A stretch of 64,000 nucleotides of DNA from Dallia pectoralis. Lineage: Eukaryota; Chordata; Actinopteri; Esociformes; Umbridae. The notes under the pieces are model-generated. The model made no database searches. It had not been told where the DNA came from and was given only the letters and a program-made list of their open reading frames with translations. Positions 32,951 to 44,679 of the stretch are shown piece after piece. Both the position numbers and the translations under genes were made by a program. The stretch spans positions 16,287,251-16,351,250 of the forward strand of contig CM055748.1 in NCBI GenBank assembly GCA_029465975.1, given 5' to 3'. Numbering within the stretch: position 1 is the first letter of the stretch; every line of letters starts with the position of its first letter.

Positions 32951-33432
32951 TGTAATGAATACTGCCAGAGTCAGATAATAGGATCCAATCGCGATGTATT
33001 TTTTTGGAACAATGATCAAGGAAAAGACAATAGGAGAGTCAGGCAGGCGTGGGTCAGCAACGAGGAATCAGAGGCCGGGAAGGTACCAGAGGAGCAGGCG
33101 AGAGCGGAGTCGGAGGTGGCAAACACAGGAGTCGTCAACGGGGATCACTAGAAGGCACAGGACAGGATTAGGCAGAGACGTAAAGACAAGGACAAACTAG
33201 GATCTGGTACACGGAATATCTTCGGTAGTCTTTTCTTATTTAGCGCTCAGTAGATCGGCAAACGAACAATACCTCACACTGGACGCGAGTCAGAGTGTTC
33301 CTTTTAACTCCTGTTTGATTACTCACAGGTGTGTCAGAACTCGGGTGAAGCAGATCGGGTCTGATTACTCCCTCTCCTGGAGAATGACGAAGTGTCAGAC
33401 CCGGCATAGAGGACAAACCTCTCCTCCTCACA
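32951..33432 (-). mobile_element. Solo LTR with 5-bp duplication
   Basis: 482 bp from TGTAATGAATACTGCC to CTCCTCACA, flanked by GATGT (32,946-32,950 and 33,433-33,437). It is related to the LTR at 46,021 (shared GACAGGATTAGGCAGA, GAACAATACCTC, GGACAAACCTC). On the minus strand it has a poly(A)-like AAATAAGAAAAG. No internal region, so it arose by LTR-LTR recombination. Confidence 0.85.
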
Positions 33433-33548
33433 GATGTCATGGAAATATGTTTTTTACTTTTACCCACGGACTGAAAACGAAAACAACACAGGATAACACA
33501 CTAAATTCACTAGTTCCCTGTGACCCCGTGGTGCTGTGATTTTTCAAT

Positions 33549-33930
33549 GTCAGACAAGGAGATGGTCAGGCAGTGTGGCATCCTCCCGCTACTAGAGAAA
33601 CTTATAGACAGTGGCTATTTGCAAAGAGGTGATGGCATTATGGCTGATTAGGGCTTTTTAATCGAGGAAGAGATGCAGGCACTTGGACTGAAGTTAAACC
33701 TGCCACCGTTTTCAAGGCCTTAGAGGCAAATGCCAGCTGGGGATGTGCTGGTGACAAAGCGCATTGCAAAGCACAGGGTGCATGTAGAGAGGGCCATCGC
33801 TAAAATAAAAAAGTTCAGGATAGTGTCAGGCGAAATTCCTATTACACGGTTAGGGATTATAAATCACATCTAGTATGTGGTGAGCATGCTTTCAAACTTC
33901 CAGCCACACATACTAAAATAAGAGTCAGTC
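33549..33930 (+). pseudogene. C-terminal fragment of a DDE_Tnp_4-type transposase (IS4EU/ISL2EU-like)
   Basis: The plus strand reads DKEMVRQCGILPLLEKLIDS, GIMAD, stop, GFLIEEEMQALGLKLNLPPF, then DVLVTKRIAKHRVHVERAIA with the Glu of HVERAIAKIK, and ends NFQPHILK. The MAD-x-GF and HVERA motifs are the second Asp and the Glu of this DDE family, which is found with THAP or YqaJ partners in fish elements. Three in-frame stops break it. The N-terminus and termini are not seen. Confidence 0.65.
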
Positions 33931-34289
33931 AGTGACAGTAGCAGCAAAGCATGAAAACAAAGTATTGCTACATCATATATTACAAATGTTTTAACTGTTA
34001 TATTTACTGCATTTTGTAAGCCTGAAATAGTAAAGTCCTATAAACAGATTTCTGGATACTATGTGGTTCAATTCTAGTTTAATGTTTTTTTGTCTGTGTA
34101 TAATATGTCAGGCCAATGATTATTATTTTTTTTACATTGTAAAACCATTTAAAATTGTAACTTCATGACTTTACTGAAATCCCAATAAACCTGTGAGGGA
34201 AAATCTTTTCTACAACAGTAAGTAATGCTACAATAGATTCTGACTGGTTTGTTTACATCTTTGATTGTTCATCTTACCTGGTGGCTTAA
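33931..34289. other. AT-rich non-coding spacer
   Basis: Probably the 3' flank of the DDE element followed by the truncated end of the L2-like LINE. I see no gene, TIR or repeat boundary. Confidence 0.35.
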
Positions 34290-37062
34290 GACCAAAACCC
34301 AATGAAGAGGAAGGTTTTAAGAAGTTTTTTGAAGATTGGTAGAGTCCGATGATCGGATCTCCAGAGTAGAGTTGTTCCACCATTGCGGGGCAAGCACGGA
34401 GAACAATTTAGGCTGAGCAGATCGGGAGCTGTCCTCCCGTAGGGATGGCACTGCCAAGAGGCCTGAGGTGGCAGAACGAAGTGCTTGCGTGGGTGTGTTC
34501 GGCTTGATTAGTGACTGGATGTAGGAGGGGGCGGTTCCTCTTACTGCCCCATAGGCTAGCAACATGGTTTTGTAGTGGATGCGTGCTTCGACCGGGAGCC
34601 AGTGTAGTGTGCAGAACAGCTGAGTGACGTGGGAGAACTTTGGTAGATTGAAGATCAGGCGGGCTGCTGCATTTTGAATGAGTTGCAGGAGTTTGATGGC
34701 GCACACTGGGAGACCAGCCAGAAGGGAGTTGCAGTAGTCGAGACGGGAGATGATAAGTGCCTGGATCAGCACTTGTGTGGCTTCCTGCGTAAGATACGGC
34801 CTTACTTTCCAAATGTTATAGAGCATGTACCTGCAAGACCGGGACACCCGCTTGATGTGTGCAGAAAATGTGAGGGAGTTTTCAAGGGTCACGCCAAGGT
34901 TTTTCCCACATTTGGTAGCGGGGACTGTGATGTTGTCCACCGTAATGGACAGATTCTGGATTGGGCAGGCTCTTCATTAGAAGAAGAGCAGTTCAGTTTT
35001 ACATAGGTTGAGTTTCAGATGGTGTGCAGACATCCAGGCCGAGATGTCAGTCAGACATGCAGAGATACGGGATGCTACCTGGGTGTCAGACTGTGGGAAT
35101 GAGAAAATAGTTGTGTATCATCTGCATAGCAGTGATAGGAGAGGCCATGCGAGGATATGACAGAGCCAAGAGACCGGGTGTATAAGGAGAAAAGGAGAGG
35201 GCCTAGGACCGATCCTTGGGGGACCCCGGTGACAAGGGGCTGCATGTTCGACGGTGAGCCTCGCCACACCACCTGGTAAAAATGGTCCGACAAGTAGGAG
35301 GAAAACCAGGAATGCACCGCACCTGAGATTCCCAGGTCAGAGAGGGTGGAGAGCAGGATCTGATGGTTGACTGTGTCGAAGGCAGCAGATAGGTCTAGTA
35401 GAATGAGAACAGAGGAGAGAGAGTTGGGTTGGGCCTTGCGTAGGGCTTCAGTTACACAGAGCAGCGCTGTTTCAGTTGAGTGGCCCGTCTTGAATCCTGA
35501 CTGGTTAGGGTCCAGGAGATTGTTCTGCAGGTAGGAGGACAGTTGGTCAGCTACGACGCGTTCAAGCGTTTTGGAAAGGAAGGACAAGAGGGACACGGGT
35601 CTGTAGTTGTTGACATCCGACGGGTCGAGAGACGGTTTCTTGAGGAGCGGAGTCACTCTGGCCATCTTGAAGTCGGCTGGGACACATCCTGAGCTTAGAG
35701 AAGTGTTTATTAGAGATGTGAGATATGGAAGAAGGTCCGTGGAGATGGACTGGAGGAGGTGGAAAGGGATAGGGTCAAGCGAGCATGTTGTCGGACGGCT
35801 GGATTGGACCAGTTGCAGGGTGTCTTCAGGACAAGAAAGAAGGAACTCAGACCAGGGACAGAGTCAGTGTGAGGGGAAATAGCGATTTCTGGCGGATGGG
35901 TGAATGATGCTGGAATGTTGTCCACTTTCTGTTGAAAGTGGGTAAGAAAGTTGTCAGCTGAAAGGGACGATGACGGAGGAGGAGGGGTGAGGAGTGCGGA
36001 GAAGGTGGAGAAGAGCTTTTGGGTTAGATGCGGAGTCCTGGAATTTCCGGTGATAGAAAGCAGCTTTAGGGGTGGTCAGATTAGAGTTGAAGGCGGTGAG
36101 GAGGGACTGGAGGGAAGCCAAGTTGCTTTGAATTTTGGTGGATCTCCATTACCGCTCGGCTGCACGAAGTTCTCTCCTGTGACTACTTAGGGTTTCATTT
36201 AGCCACGGTACAGGTGGTGCGGCTCGGGCTGGCCGGGAGAAAAGAAGGCAGAGCGAGTCATAGGATGTAGATAGCGATGCTAGAAGGGTGGAAGAGGCAG
36301 ATTCCGTAGACAGGAGGGAGAAGGGTTCGGGAGACGGGAGGGATGAAAGAACAGAAGCGGCAAGAGCAGATGGGGAGAGGATCGAGTGTTCGTGCGACCC
36401 ACCACCAGGCTGGGAGTTGATGATGCACGAGAAGAGAGGGAGAGGGAAAATGAGACTAGGAAGTGGTCCGATAGCAGTAGGGGTGTGGTCTTAAAGTTGG
36501 TCAGCGGGCAGCATCTGTTGAAGACAAGGTCAAACACATTGCCTGCGATGTGAGTCGCCGTTGACTGGGTGAGGCAGAGGCCAAATGACGAGAGGAGAGG
36601 TAGGACGGATGAGCCTAAGAAGGTGTTGAATGTGGTCGTTGGCAGGTTGAAGACACCTAGCAGGATGAGCGGTGTGTCGTCATCGGGAAATTCGCTAATC
36701 AGGGTGTCGAGCTCTTCGAGAAAGACCCGGGGCTCCAGGTGGACGGTAGAGGACAATTATATTAATATTGAATGGAAACGTCACGCGGACAGCATGAAAT
36801 TCGAACGAGGAAGGGGAAAGGTGAGGGAGGGGAAGGGAGAGAGTCTCCATTTAGCAGAAATGAGAAGCCCTGTTCTGCCTCCACGATGACCGGAAGTTCT
36901 AGGACTGTGGAAAAACACATGTCTGGATGACGAAAGGGCAGCCAAGGAAGCAGTGTTTTCGGGGTAATCCACGTCTCAAGTCAGGGCCAGAAAGTCAAGG
37001 TTTTGGAGGATAGCGTAAGCCGAGATGAATTTGTTCTTGTTGACAGCCGATCGACGGCATAT
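34290..37062 (-). mobile_element. L2-like LINE, both ends truncated
   Basis: The minus strand runs from CRRSAVNKNKFISAY (about 37,055) of the endonuclease through RT and C-terminal region to FKKLLKTFLF at about 34,300. The typical 3' tail is missing. It lies between the DDE scrap and a LINE-tail-like segment at 37,062-37,180. Confidence 0.75.
34317..37055 (-). pseudogene. L2-like LINE ORF2 (endonuclease and RT), broken
   Basis: Endonuclease pieces: 36,972-36,781 (SGHRGGRTGLLISAKWRLSP), 36,756-36,280 (LLGVFNLPT and LLSDHFLVSFSL). RT: 35,665-35,075 has NNYRPVSLLSFLSKTLERVV, LLDLSAAFDTVNH, GVPQGSVLGPLLF and YHCYADDTQLFS (35,105-35,140). C-terminal region 34,940-34,317 has NLGVTLENSLTFSAHI and SRLDYCNSLLAGLP, HWLPVEARIHYKT. 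The RT frame is long and clean (196 codons); frameshifts separate the parts, and 35,700-36,280 is decayed coding sequence. Confidence 0.85.
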
Positions 37063-38104
37063 ACATTTCAGAATCAGAAAAGTGTTTAATCGCCATTGAA
37101 TGTGTGAACATACAAGGAATTTACTGTGGCAGGAAGGTGCTTACATACAACATATGAATAAACAATATAAATTATACTAAAGGGCTGATGGGGTAGGATA
37201 GTAATGTACAAAAATGTAAAAACAAGATACCGAAAAACAACAGTGCAATAGAGCAAATATTTTAGAGGTGATTAGTAGACAAGTGGGATGAGGATTTTTT
37301 TTTCTTTTGTAAAGAATATGAAGTGTAGTACTTACTATGGATGTATTGTAGCACACAAGCCTGTCTTGCTTACCTTCCTCAAATAACTCCACAGAACTCA
37401 GCAGAGCCGTCTTTGTTTTGGAGACAGCCTTTGTTACAGGAGACAAGATGCCGCTACAAGCTGCCGCTCTATGACCACTTGGACCTAAGTATTGTACCCA
37501 ATTACACCCTAATTGGAGGTAACCTAGGAGAGAAGACCACACCCCCAGGAGGCAGCAAATTGCCAGTGCTAGCTCAAAACAAAAGGCAGGAAGTTGCTGC
37601 AACACCCTGCCTAACTGTGCTAATTAGGAGCCTATAGTCCAGTGATGGACAGAAACCTAGCCTATTGTTTGGTGATAGGGCTGAAACTAGCAGATTTCTA
37701 CACACTAGCAAAACCAGTACAGACTTCTACACTCTAGTAAATACCAATACAGACACCACAAGACAGTTTACTTACAGCTGATCTGAGAATGCAGGTTTAG
37801 CCAACAAGGAAATGGAAGTAGACCATGTACTTCTGTCCCTAACTCCTTCCTATATCAATGCATGCTGTTGAGTATTATCATGTGACAGTACGCAGAAAAA
37901 TGTTCAGAAAAGTGTTATGGTACATAATGGTGTTAATGTAGAATGGGGGCGTACTAATTATGAACCCTAACCCCTAAATTATTATCTGTCATGCACCTTT
38001 TTCATCAACAATGGAAATAAAACATTCTGATTCTCAAAACGGCTATTCTCAAAACAACAGAGAAATGTTAGTTAGCTTTGAATGGCTTTGACGCACATGT
38101 AGGT
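37062..38104. other. Possible LINE 3' tail, then unassigned spacer
   Basis: The segment 37,062-37,180 (on the minus strand GCGATTAAACACTTTTCTGA and a TTCTGAAATG end) looks like a LINE/SINE 3' end. From 37,190 to 38,104 I see nothing: no long frame, no repeats beyond weak ACTAGTAAA-type motifs. Confidence 0.35.
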
Positions 38105-38108
38105 TTAA

Positions 38109-39605
38109 CACTAGAAGCGCCAGAGCTGTTTTCACTCCTTTAATCGCCAGAGCCGCGCCCGCTGGCGTCATTATGGGCGTCAAGGTGGCCTAGTGGTTAG
38201 GACTAGGGCTTGGGTCTGGAAGGTCCCTGGTTCTAATCCCCCACCACCAAGGTGAACACCGCGTCATTCTGTTGAGCAAGACAGTTAACCCTAAAATTCT
38301 CCCCAGGCGCCGTTACGTGGAAGTCAAATCAGGTAACTGAGTTGGGTAAAATGCAGAGAACTCATTTCAGTTCAAGGCAACTGACAATATTGGTCTATTC
38401 TATTAACATACGAATCATCCCAATTAGCACATACATTCTCATCCGCAGCTTCACCATCCATTCACTGAGTAACCTGCCATCCATCAACAGCATCAGATCA
38501 TCTACTGTGTTATCATCCTGAATTAGATGAATTATGAAGTAAAACATTTTACTAAAATAGTAAGTATGTATTAATTGTCTTAAGTAACCATACAATACAA
38601 AATTAAAACCATGATTTTAAAATGCACAGGCTATGACATTTACATTTCTAAAGATCGAATAAATGAAAATCCATCAATCTGTATGTCCTATTGTGATGTA
38701 GTAAATGCTGAAACATTTTAGATCACAAGCGATATATGTTATATATATCCAGTTTCATATAGATCAGACCAAACGAGTCCCGTTTCATATAGATCGGACC
38801 CAACGAGTTCAGTTTCATGCTCTTTCTGCCGTATGCGTCCCGGACTTATGTATGTCCCACGTCCTTCTCTGTGTGCATGAAACTCTGTGAGTAACTTTAT
38901 TTATCGCTCATTTGTAGTAAGCCTAATAATAATTAGGTTTTTTATTTGTTTAATTTCGATACAAAACGATATTTTGTTGAAGTCTTTTGTAGGCTATATG
39001 AATACACTGAGGTTTATTCGTATAGCCTATTTAATTATTGAGTGCAATAGGCGCATGACACATGGAACTAATAAATAATTACAAATTAAATGAATGGGCT
39101 GTATACTTTGATGTAATTAGATTAATTCGTTCTGTTTATTTAGTGAAACATATTTCTTTATAAACTTACCTCTTTTTCTAGTTTATTCAAATTCAACCAA
39201 GCCAATCAATCTTTTGTGTGCGTGTATCTCGACGGTCTATTGTCTGCGTATGGCCCATTCAACCATTGACGTCATAAGCCCAGTGAGGTGTGATCGGTAT
39301 CTGGGTTCCGCAATTAGCCCTCTTGGGTACCAACGCCCAGCGGCGTGGGCTTTTGGCGACAGGAGAGCAGTTTAGGTATCAGAAAACATGTAAATAGTAG
39401 CTTTATATATATTTTATTTATTTTATATATATATATATATATAGTGTTTGGTTTGTGATTTTGCAATTCTGAAAACGGGACAAGGTAAAATGCATGTATT
39501 TAGGAAAAGTCAAGGAAGGATGAGACTGTAGCTTTTCAACATTATATATTTATTTCAATTACTAACTGCAACACCCGCGGGCGTGGGCTGTTGGCGCTTC
39601 TAGTG
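38109..39605 (-). mobile_element. piggyBac-like TTAA element, copy 2, deleted form with a SINE in it
   Basis: TTAA flanks both ends (38,105-38,108 and 39,606-39,609). Its sequence is the reverse complement of parts of 2896-5813, with identical termini. It lacks the cysteine-rich coding remnant and the hAT. The middle junction (38,740-38,760) falls at the (TATA) region where copy 1 has the extra block. A SINE fills 38,175-38,399. A longer TA-run at 39,405-39,440 is also new here. Confidence 0.8.
38175..38399 (+). mobile_element. tRNA-derived SINE
   Basis: The 5' part has pol III promoter boxes: an A box in GTGGCCTAGTGGTTAGG (about 38,186-38,202) and a B box GGTTCTAATCC (38,230-38,240). The insertion is exposed because the empty site exists in the first piggyBac-like copy. 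It ends in TCTATTCTATTAA; ATTA occurs on both sides as a possible short duplication. Confidence 0.65.
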
Positions 39606-40253
39606 TTAATGGCTCTGATAATGCTTGCAATGTAAATTTTTTTATACATGCATTACATTCGTTATCATGCAGATGTTTATATACAATGACGTTTTCATTA
39701 TCATTGATCTTGTCATAGATCATCTTATTCGTGAGTCCACTCCAGTCTATCTGCATGTGTTGGTATTTGGACGAGAAATCTCCGTAAATTAATTTATAAT
39801 ATGATACATTCGATTTGCCCCTTGCTTTGAGTTTTCCCCATAAGTGCAAGGGTCCCACCCAGGAGTTTTTTTCCTAATTCGACTGCTCCTAAACCTCCGT
39901 TGCTTCTACTTTTAAAAAGCAGTTCTCGTTTAGCCCATATGAATGTAACACAGATCTTGCTCAGTCGTTTTATGCAGCTTTCTTTAGGAGGAGACAAGAT
40001 AAATGATTTAACAATGTTTATTCGGCTTTTGTACGTAGTGGACTTTCCAGACCATTTGGCAATTTCTCCTTTAACTTTTATTTCTTTCTTATTCCAATTA
40101 ACGTCACTACAATTGGAATTGCAAACCCAAATTCCTAATATTTTAATTTCGTCCTTTACGTGTATATTTATTGCAGTTTTATTGTCATTTGAGCCTATCC
40201 AAACTCCTTCTGTTTTATCTTGGTTTAATATTGCTCCTGATATTTCCTCATAT

Positions 40254-40774
40254 GTGTAATGAACTGCCTCTAGCCCCTCTATGCCAGAGTCGACACACGC
40301 CCCCTGCCAGCGAGGAGAGGGAGCTAATTATGGACATTCTTTGCACCTGTGGTTTGTTCTCACCTGTTTTGTGTTTGGTACGTTATTGTCTGTATATAGT
40401 GTGTCTGTTGGTGTCGGGGCATTGTTTTAGGTATGTTTCTACATTGCTCGTTCTGTTAATACGTTTATGTTTGCTGGTTCGTTGTTTCATGGATGTATTA
40501 TGTTTACTGTTGGGATGTAAGTGTTCAGTGCCCTGTTGTTTGTTCTCTGTATGTTAGTTTGTTCTTGTTCTAGGTAATGGTAGGTCTTGTTCTATGTTAT
40601 CAGTTTGTTCATGGTCTTGGTATGCCCGTTTGTTTACACTCGTTAGTTTATGTTTCTTGTGTTTAAGTTTCTGTTCCAGTGCCTGTCTTGCCCGTGAAGG
40701 AATAAAAACCCATTATAAAGCATTCTCTGCGATTGTGTCTGGTATCTGTCATCTGCCAAAGGCAGACTGTTACA
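40254..40774 (+). mobile_element. Solo LTR with 5-bp duplication
   Basis: 521 bp, TGTAATGAACTGCC to GACTGTTACA, flanked by ATATG (40,249-40,253 and 40,775-40,779). It contains a poly(A) signal AATAAAAA at 40,701 on the plus strand and ends in CTGCGATTGTGTCTG before the TACA end. It splits the RT from the C-terminal part of the LINE. Confidence 0.85.
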
Positions 40775-41900
40775 ATATGATGTAAACAGCTCATTTCCCC
40801 TATCCAAATTCGGTTTGGTTATTAATTACATAAGCATAAGCTAGTGTGCTCACATGTTGTCATGTTGCTCACATGTTGTCCGCTTCTTGTCATAATTCCT
40901 TGTATCTGATTGTCCTCTTTAATCTTTTTAAGTAAGGGACTAATTGCCAGTATATAAAGTGCAGCGCTAAGTGGGCATCCCTGCTTCACTCCTCTTTGAA
41001 TTTCAAAGGGGTCTGTCAGGAGACTGTTCACTTTAACCTGCACTGTAGATTGTGCATACAGAACTTTGATCATATTTATGAAGCCAATTGGGAAACCATA
41101 GCTACGCATTACTTCCCACAGATAATCTCGTGACAGGTAGTCAAAAGCTTTTTTCTGGTCGAACCCTAGAATGTAGCAGTTTAGTTCCGCACTCCGCAAA
41201 CCATTTCTCTCAGTACGCACAGATTATCCCACATTGACCGATCTTTAATTGCACACGTTTATTCCTTTTCAATTATCGTATCTAGAACATTATTTAATAT
41301 GTTCAAGATCTTATAGTCAGTGTTTATTAATGTTAGATGCCTGTAGTTATCTAGGATACTTTTATATAGCATAGTGATTATGCCATGATAAAATGGTTTG
41401 CCCAATTTTCCATCTTGGATCCCTTCGTTCAATGACAATGTGAGCAAATCGATTACTTCTGGGATCAATAGTTTATAAAATACAGCTGTAAGGCCATCTG
41501 GGCAAGGAGACTTGTCTTCATTTAATTGTTTTATGGCGGTTATGACTTCTTCCTTAATATCTCCTAGTAGTGGAAGAAAATTGCTTTCGTCTAGAGTCTG
41601 TATGTCTTTCAGGAAAGATTTCATCTTGATAGTATCGATGTTCACTTCCTTGTACATTTTGGTACAGACTTCTTTCACTAGTTGCCTTTTATCTTCTTCC
41701 CCAGACACTAGTTCACCTTTACATGCACGGGTATACCTCTTCCCGTCATGTCAATCTGTCGCGCTTGTCGACTATTACTCCATCTATAAGGTTGATTAGT
41801 CTTGTGTAACTTAAAGGGCTTTTTCTGCGTTATGGTTTGTTTCTGCCTTTTTAGACATATAGTAATTTTGCTCTGAGTGGGCTGACTGTGAAAGCACTGA

Positions 41901-42222
41901 GAGACACTGGGTCAAGGTCTGTGATTATATAATCTACAGTGCTACTACCAAGAGGTGAGCTGTATGTATAGAGACACTGGGTCAAGGTCTGTGATTATAT
42001 AATCTACAGTACTACTACCAAGAGGTGAGCTGTATGTATAGAGACACTGGGTCAAGGTCTGTGATTATATAATCTACAGTACTACTACCAAGAGGTGAGC
42101 TGTATGTATAGAGACACTGGGTCAAGGTCTGTGATTATATAATCTACAGTACTACTACCAAGAGGTGAGCTGTATGTATAGAGACACTGGGTCAAGGTCT
42201 GTGATTATATAATCTATAGACC
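41901..42222. repeat. 70-bp tandem repeat, about 4.6 copies
   Basis: Unit GAGACACTGGGTCAAGGTCT... CTGTATGTATA at 41,901, 41,971, 42,041, 42,111 and 42,181 (partial). Copies are identical except one base in the first, so the expansion is recent. Confidence 0.95.
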
Positions 42223-42867
42223 CAGCGTTCGACAGAGTTGCAGTAGTTCTTTCCCATTTTAGTTTTTTTTAATCAAAGTTCTTCCTAGAAGGGTATGAGG
42301 GGAGGGGAATGCTGATATTTGTATCCATGTGTTTATCTCCTGTGTGTCTAAGGTGTCTGGATCTTCTCCGGTTCTAGCATTAAGATCCCCAGTGATTACT
42401 ACATTTCCTTGGGCTTGATAGTTACTGATCTCTTCTTCTAAGATAGAGAAGCTTTCGTCGTTGTAGTAAGGTGATTCTGAAGGTGGGATATAGGCAGCAA
42501 ATAAGAATATATTTTTATCAGTGAAGGTAGCCTCTTTGATTTTCAGCCAAATAAAGAATTCTTCTGTTTTGAACCAGATCAGCATTCCTCCTGCCACGGT
42601 TGACTCCTTTTAATTTAGTAGATGGGACAATAATTAGGTTTACTATTTGACGTAGTACATCTTGTAGTTGCTGGGATGTGTGGTTTGAGGTTGAGGTCTG
42701 TACTCACAGTTTCTGCGTATGTCCGTCTGTCTGTTTGTCATCCTTGTTGGATTGAGGGGGTAGGAGTGTCTTAGGTTTGACTGGGTGAGGTTCATATCTA
42801 CAGTTGGTTGGAGCGGGATTTAATTGAGGTGGGTGTGTGAGGTTGTGAGGTTAGAGATCTTCCTCCC

Positions 42868-43980
42868 TCAGCTGGGGGCTTTGGCTCTGAATCTCATGTG
42901 GTGTCTAGTTGGTCTTGGGGATGTAGGAGTTCTTCCATTGCTCTTGTGAGATATAGTGGTCTGGCGTCCCAAGGCTACATATTTCAATGTTTTTGCGAAA
43001 CTGGGAATTACTTCTTTGTAGAGATGGACATGGTCATAGAGGCAGTCCAGTTTAAGGGTGGGATGATGGGCCAGGTGGACATTTGGTTTCAGGGCACAAT
43101 CTCTGGAAAGGCTGGTGTTGATTTGTTGGATAGTGGCTGGGTGGATGTCGGTCCTCGGTAGAAGGGTTGATACCACTATTTTAGTGTTTGGGAAAGTGGA
43201 GGTGGCCTTTTCTATTGCCTTGTTTAGTGATGTGGCCACTCTTTCTTTTAGCGCATGTAGCTCGTTGGTCCCAGTGTGGATTATGATGTGGCTTGGTGAT
43301 CCTAGCTGGGTTTTATTGAGGAGCTCCATTGCACTTTGAGTTGTAGGGCACCACATCTTTCACATTTTTTGCAGAGGGAAAAGGTTTTCTTCCCGAATAA
43401 ATTTTCCGTTTAAGTCCATCAGTAGGATGATGTCAGTTTGCTTGTTCTCTGGTCTTGATGGAGATGAGTGGAGGTTGGTAGATGTTGGGGCTGCTGTGGG
43501 AGGGGTGGATGGGTTAGAGGGATGGTTGCTGGTTGTTGGAGTTGGTGTGGGGAGGGGGCTGTGAGGTGGGATGATGTGAAGTGGTGTGGTGGTGGGAGGA
43601 GCTGTGGTGGAAGATGTTGGTTGAGTAACACTTATCTGGTTGGTTGAGGTGGGTTCCTCATGGTGGAAAGGATTTCTCCTAGACTGGATTTTTCTAGTTT
43701 TTCTCTCCTTTATTAATTTGAAGTCCACTTAGAATTGACTCAGGCTGCCCTGTACTAGAATTGTTCCATTTATGTTGATAGTTGTTACAACACTGTCTGT
43801 GTCTTCTGTATTATTAATTTAGATTTTCCATCCATTACATATTCCTTCTCTTTTGATCGAGGGGTAGTGGACTTCCACTGCACGGTGCCATGCAGTTGGC
43901 TGTTCTGTAAACAGGATCAGGTTGCTAATTTCACCGTTTTTAAAAAGATCTGAAAACAGAGTTTCTGGTTTCTCTCTTAG
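42868..43980 (-). pseudogene. LINE ORF1 with SGNH/GDSL-type hydrolase domain, broken
   Basis: From about 43,900 the minus strand reads HRAVEVHYPSI and TININGTILVQGSLSQF, then 43,728-43,360 with a Pro/Thr/Ser linker and ILLMDLNGKFIREENLFP (the Asp-x-Asn block of the esterase-like fold), then after a frameshift 43,356-42,868: SHIIIHTGTNELHALKERVA, IVVSTLLPRTDIHPATI, and CLYDHVHLYKEVI with the catalytic Asp-x-His. Hydrolase ORF1s are known from CR1/L2 LINEs. Confidence 0.7.
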
Positions 43981-44030
43981 AAGTTTGTGTTTGTACTGTT
44001 TTCGTGTATTTTCATTTTTTGTTTCTTGGG

Positions 44031-44229
44031 AAAATTTATAGGAATGGCCTCAGGGTAGAGGGGTAGGGGAGGTATTTCCTTATAGGATAAGGTTTCTGTT
44101 GCCATCCTGTTACTATGCCGTTGCTATTTCATTGCTATGCGGTTTCTATATCGTTGCTATGCAGTTACTACATTGTTGTGTTGGGTATGTCGTTACTTAG
44201 CCTAGATGCTAGTTATCCGTTGTGGAGTG
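44031..44229. other. Short spacer with degenerate GTTGCTATG repeats
   Basis: The stretch 44,095-44,180 has several copies of TTGCTATGC/TTGCTATTTC. No coding sign. Confidence 0.4.
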
Positions 44230-44660
44230 GGGTAGGAGCAAGTCAGGAGTCATTGGCTGCTGAAAGTGAGTAACAGGAGGAGGAGGAGGACATCACTGAC
44301 GGCCTAGCTGAGGTGCCAGCAGCAGCAGGTGGTGATGATTCTCTTTATACACTTGCTGAGGTGAATGAGTTTCTGGATGAAACTTTTGGAAAATCTGTGA
44401 AATTGGCAAATTTTTTTGATGAGGAGAAGTTTGCACGGTCTGCGGTGGTATTACAAAAGACAGTGGGGATGGGGGAGCTGAGTGCTAAAAAGCACTTCCG
44501 GTTGAGAACATTTATCACAGCTGTGTCGGCAGCCAAAAATCGTAGTGCTAGTAGGAAAGAAACAAGGAAAATGAAGTAATTATGTATTGTGGGCTTCACA
44601 GGGTGTTTTCTCCATGTTGGGATTTTTAATCTTTCTATTTTCCATTTTCTCTCTATCTTT
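44230..44660 (+). pseudogene. Fragment of Tx1-like LINE ORF1 (C-terminal end)
   Basis: The frame 44,313-44,579 reads DDSLYTLAEVNEFLDETFGK and RSAVVLQKTVGMGELSAKKH and is the clear relative of 57,590-57,838. The non-coding continuation (TGTGGGCTTCACAGGGTGTT) also matches 57,845. The fragment has no 3' end of the element; L2 sequence starts at about 44,665. Confidence 0.7.
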
Positions 44661-44679
44661 TATTAATGGCACACACCCA

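Larger units (their letters stand above)
39610..42597 (-). pseudogene. LINE ORF2 (endonuclease, RT, C-terminal part), broken
   Basis: Endonuclease: FLFAAYIPPSESPYYN and VVITGDLNARTGEDPD (42,597-42,259). RT: KQLNEDKSPCPDGLTAVFYK (about 41,530), GFDQKKAFDYLSRDYLWEVM (about 41,140) and RGVKQGCPLSAALYILAISP. At about 40,850-40,830 the catalytic box reads AYAYVINN where AYADD is expected, so both metal-binding Asp are lost. The C-terminal piece has SPPKESCIKRLSKICVTFIW (about 39,990). Two insertions and several frameshifts add to this. Confidence 0.75.
39610..44030 (-). mobile_element. LINE with SGNH-hydrolase ORF1, interrupted by a solo LTR and a tandem repeat
   Basis: Read on the minus strand: ORF1 region 44,030-42,868, endonuclease 42,597-42,259, a 70-bp tandem repeat 42,222-41,901, RT 41,708-40,822, solo LTR 40,774-40,254, C-terminal region 40,250-39,610. 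The 3' end is cut off at 39,606 by the piggyBac-like element. RT type is L1/Tx1-like. Confidence 0.7.
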
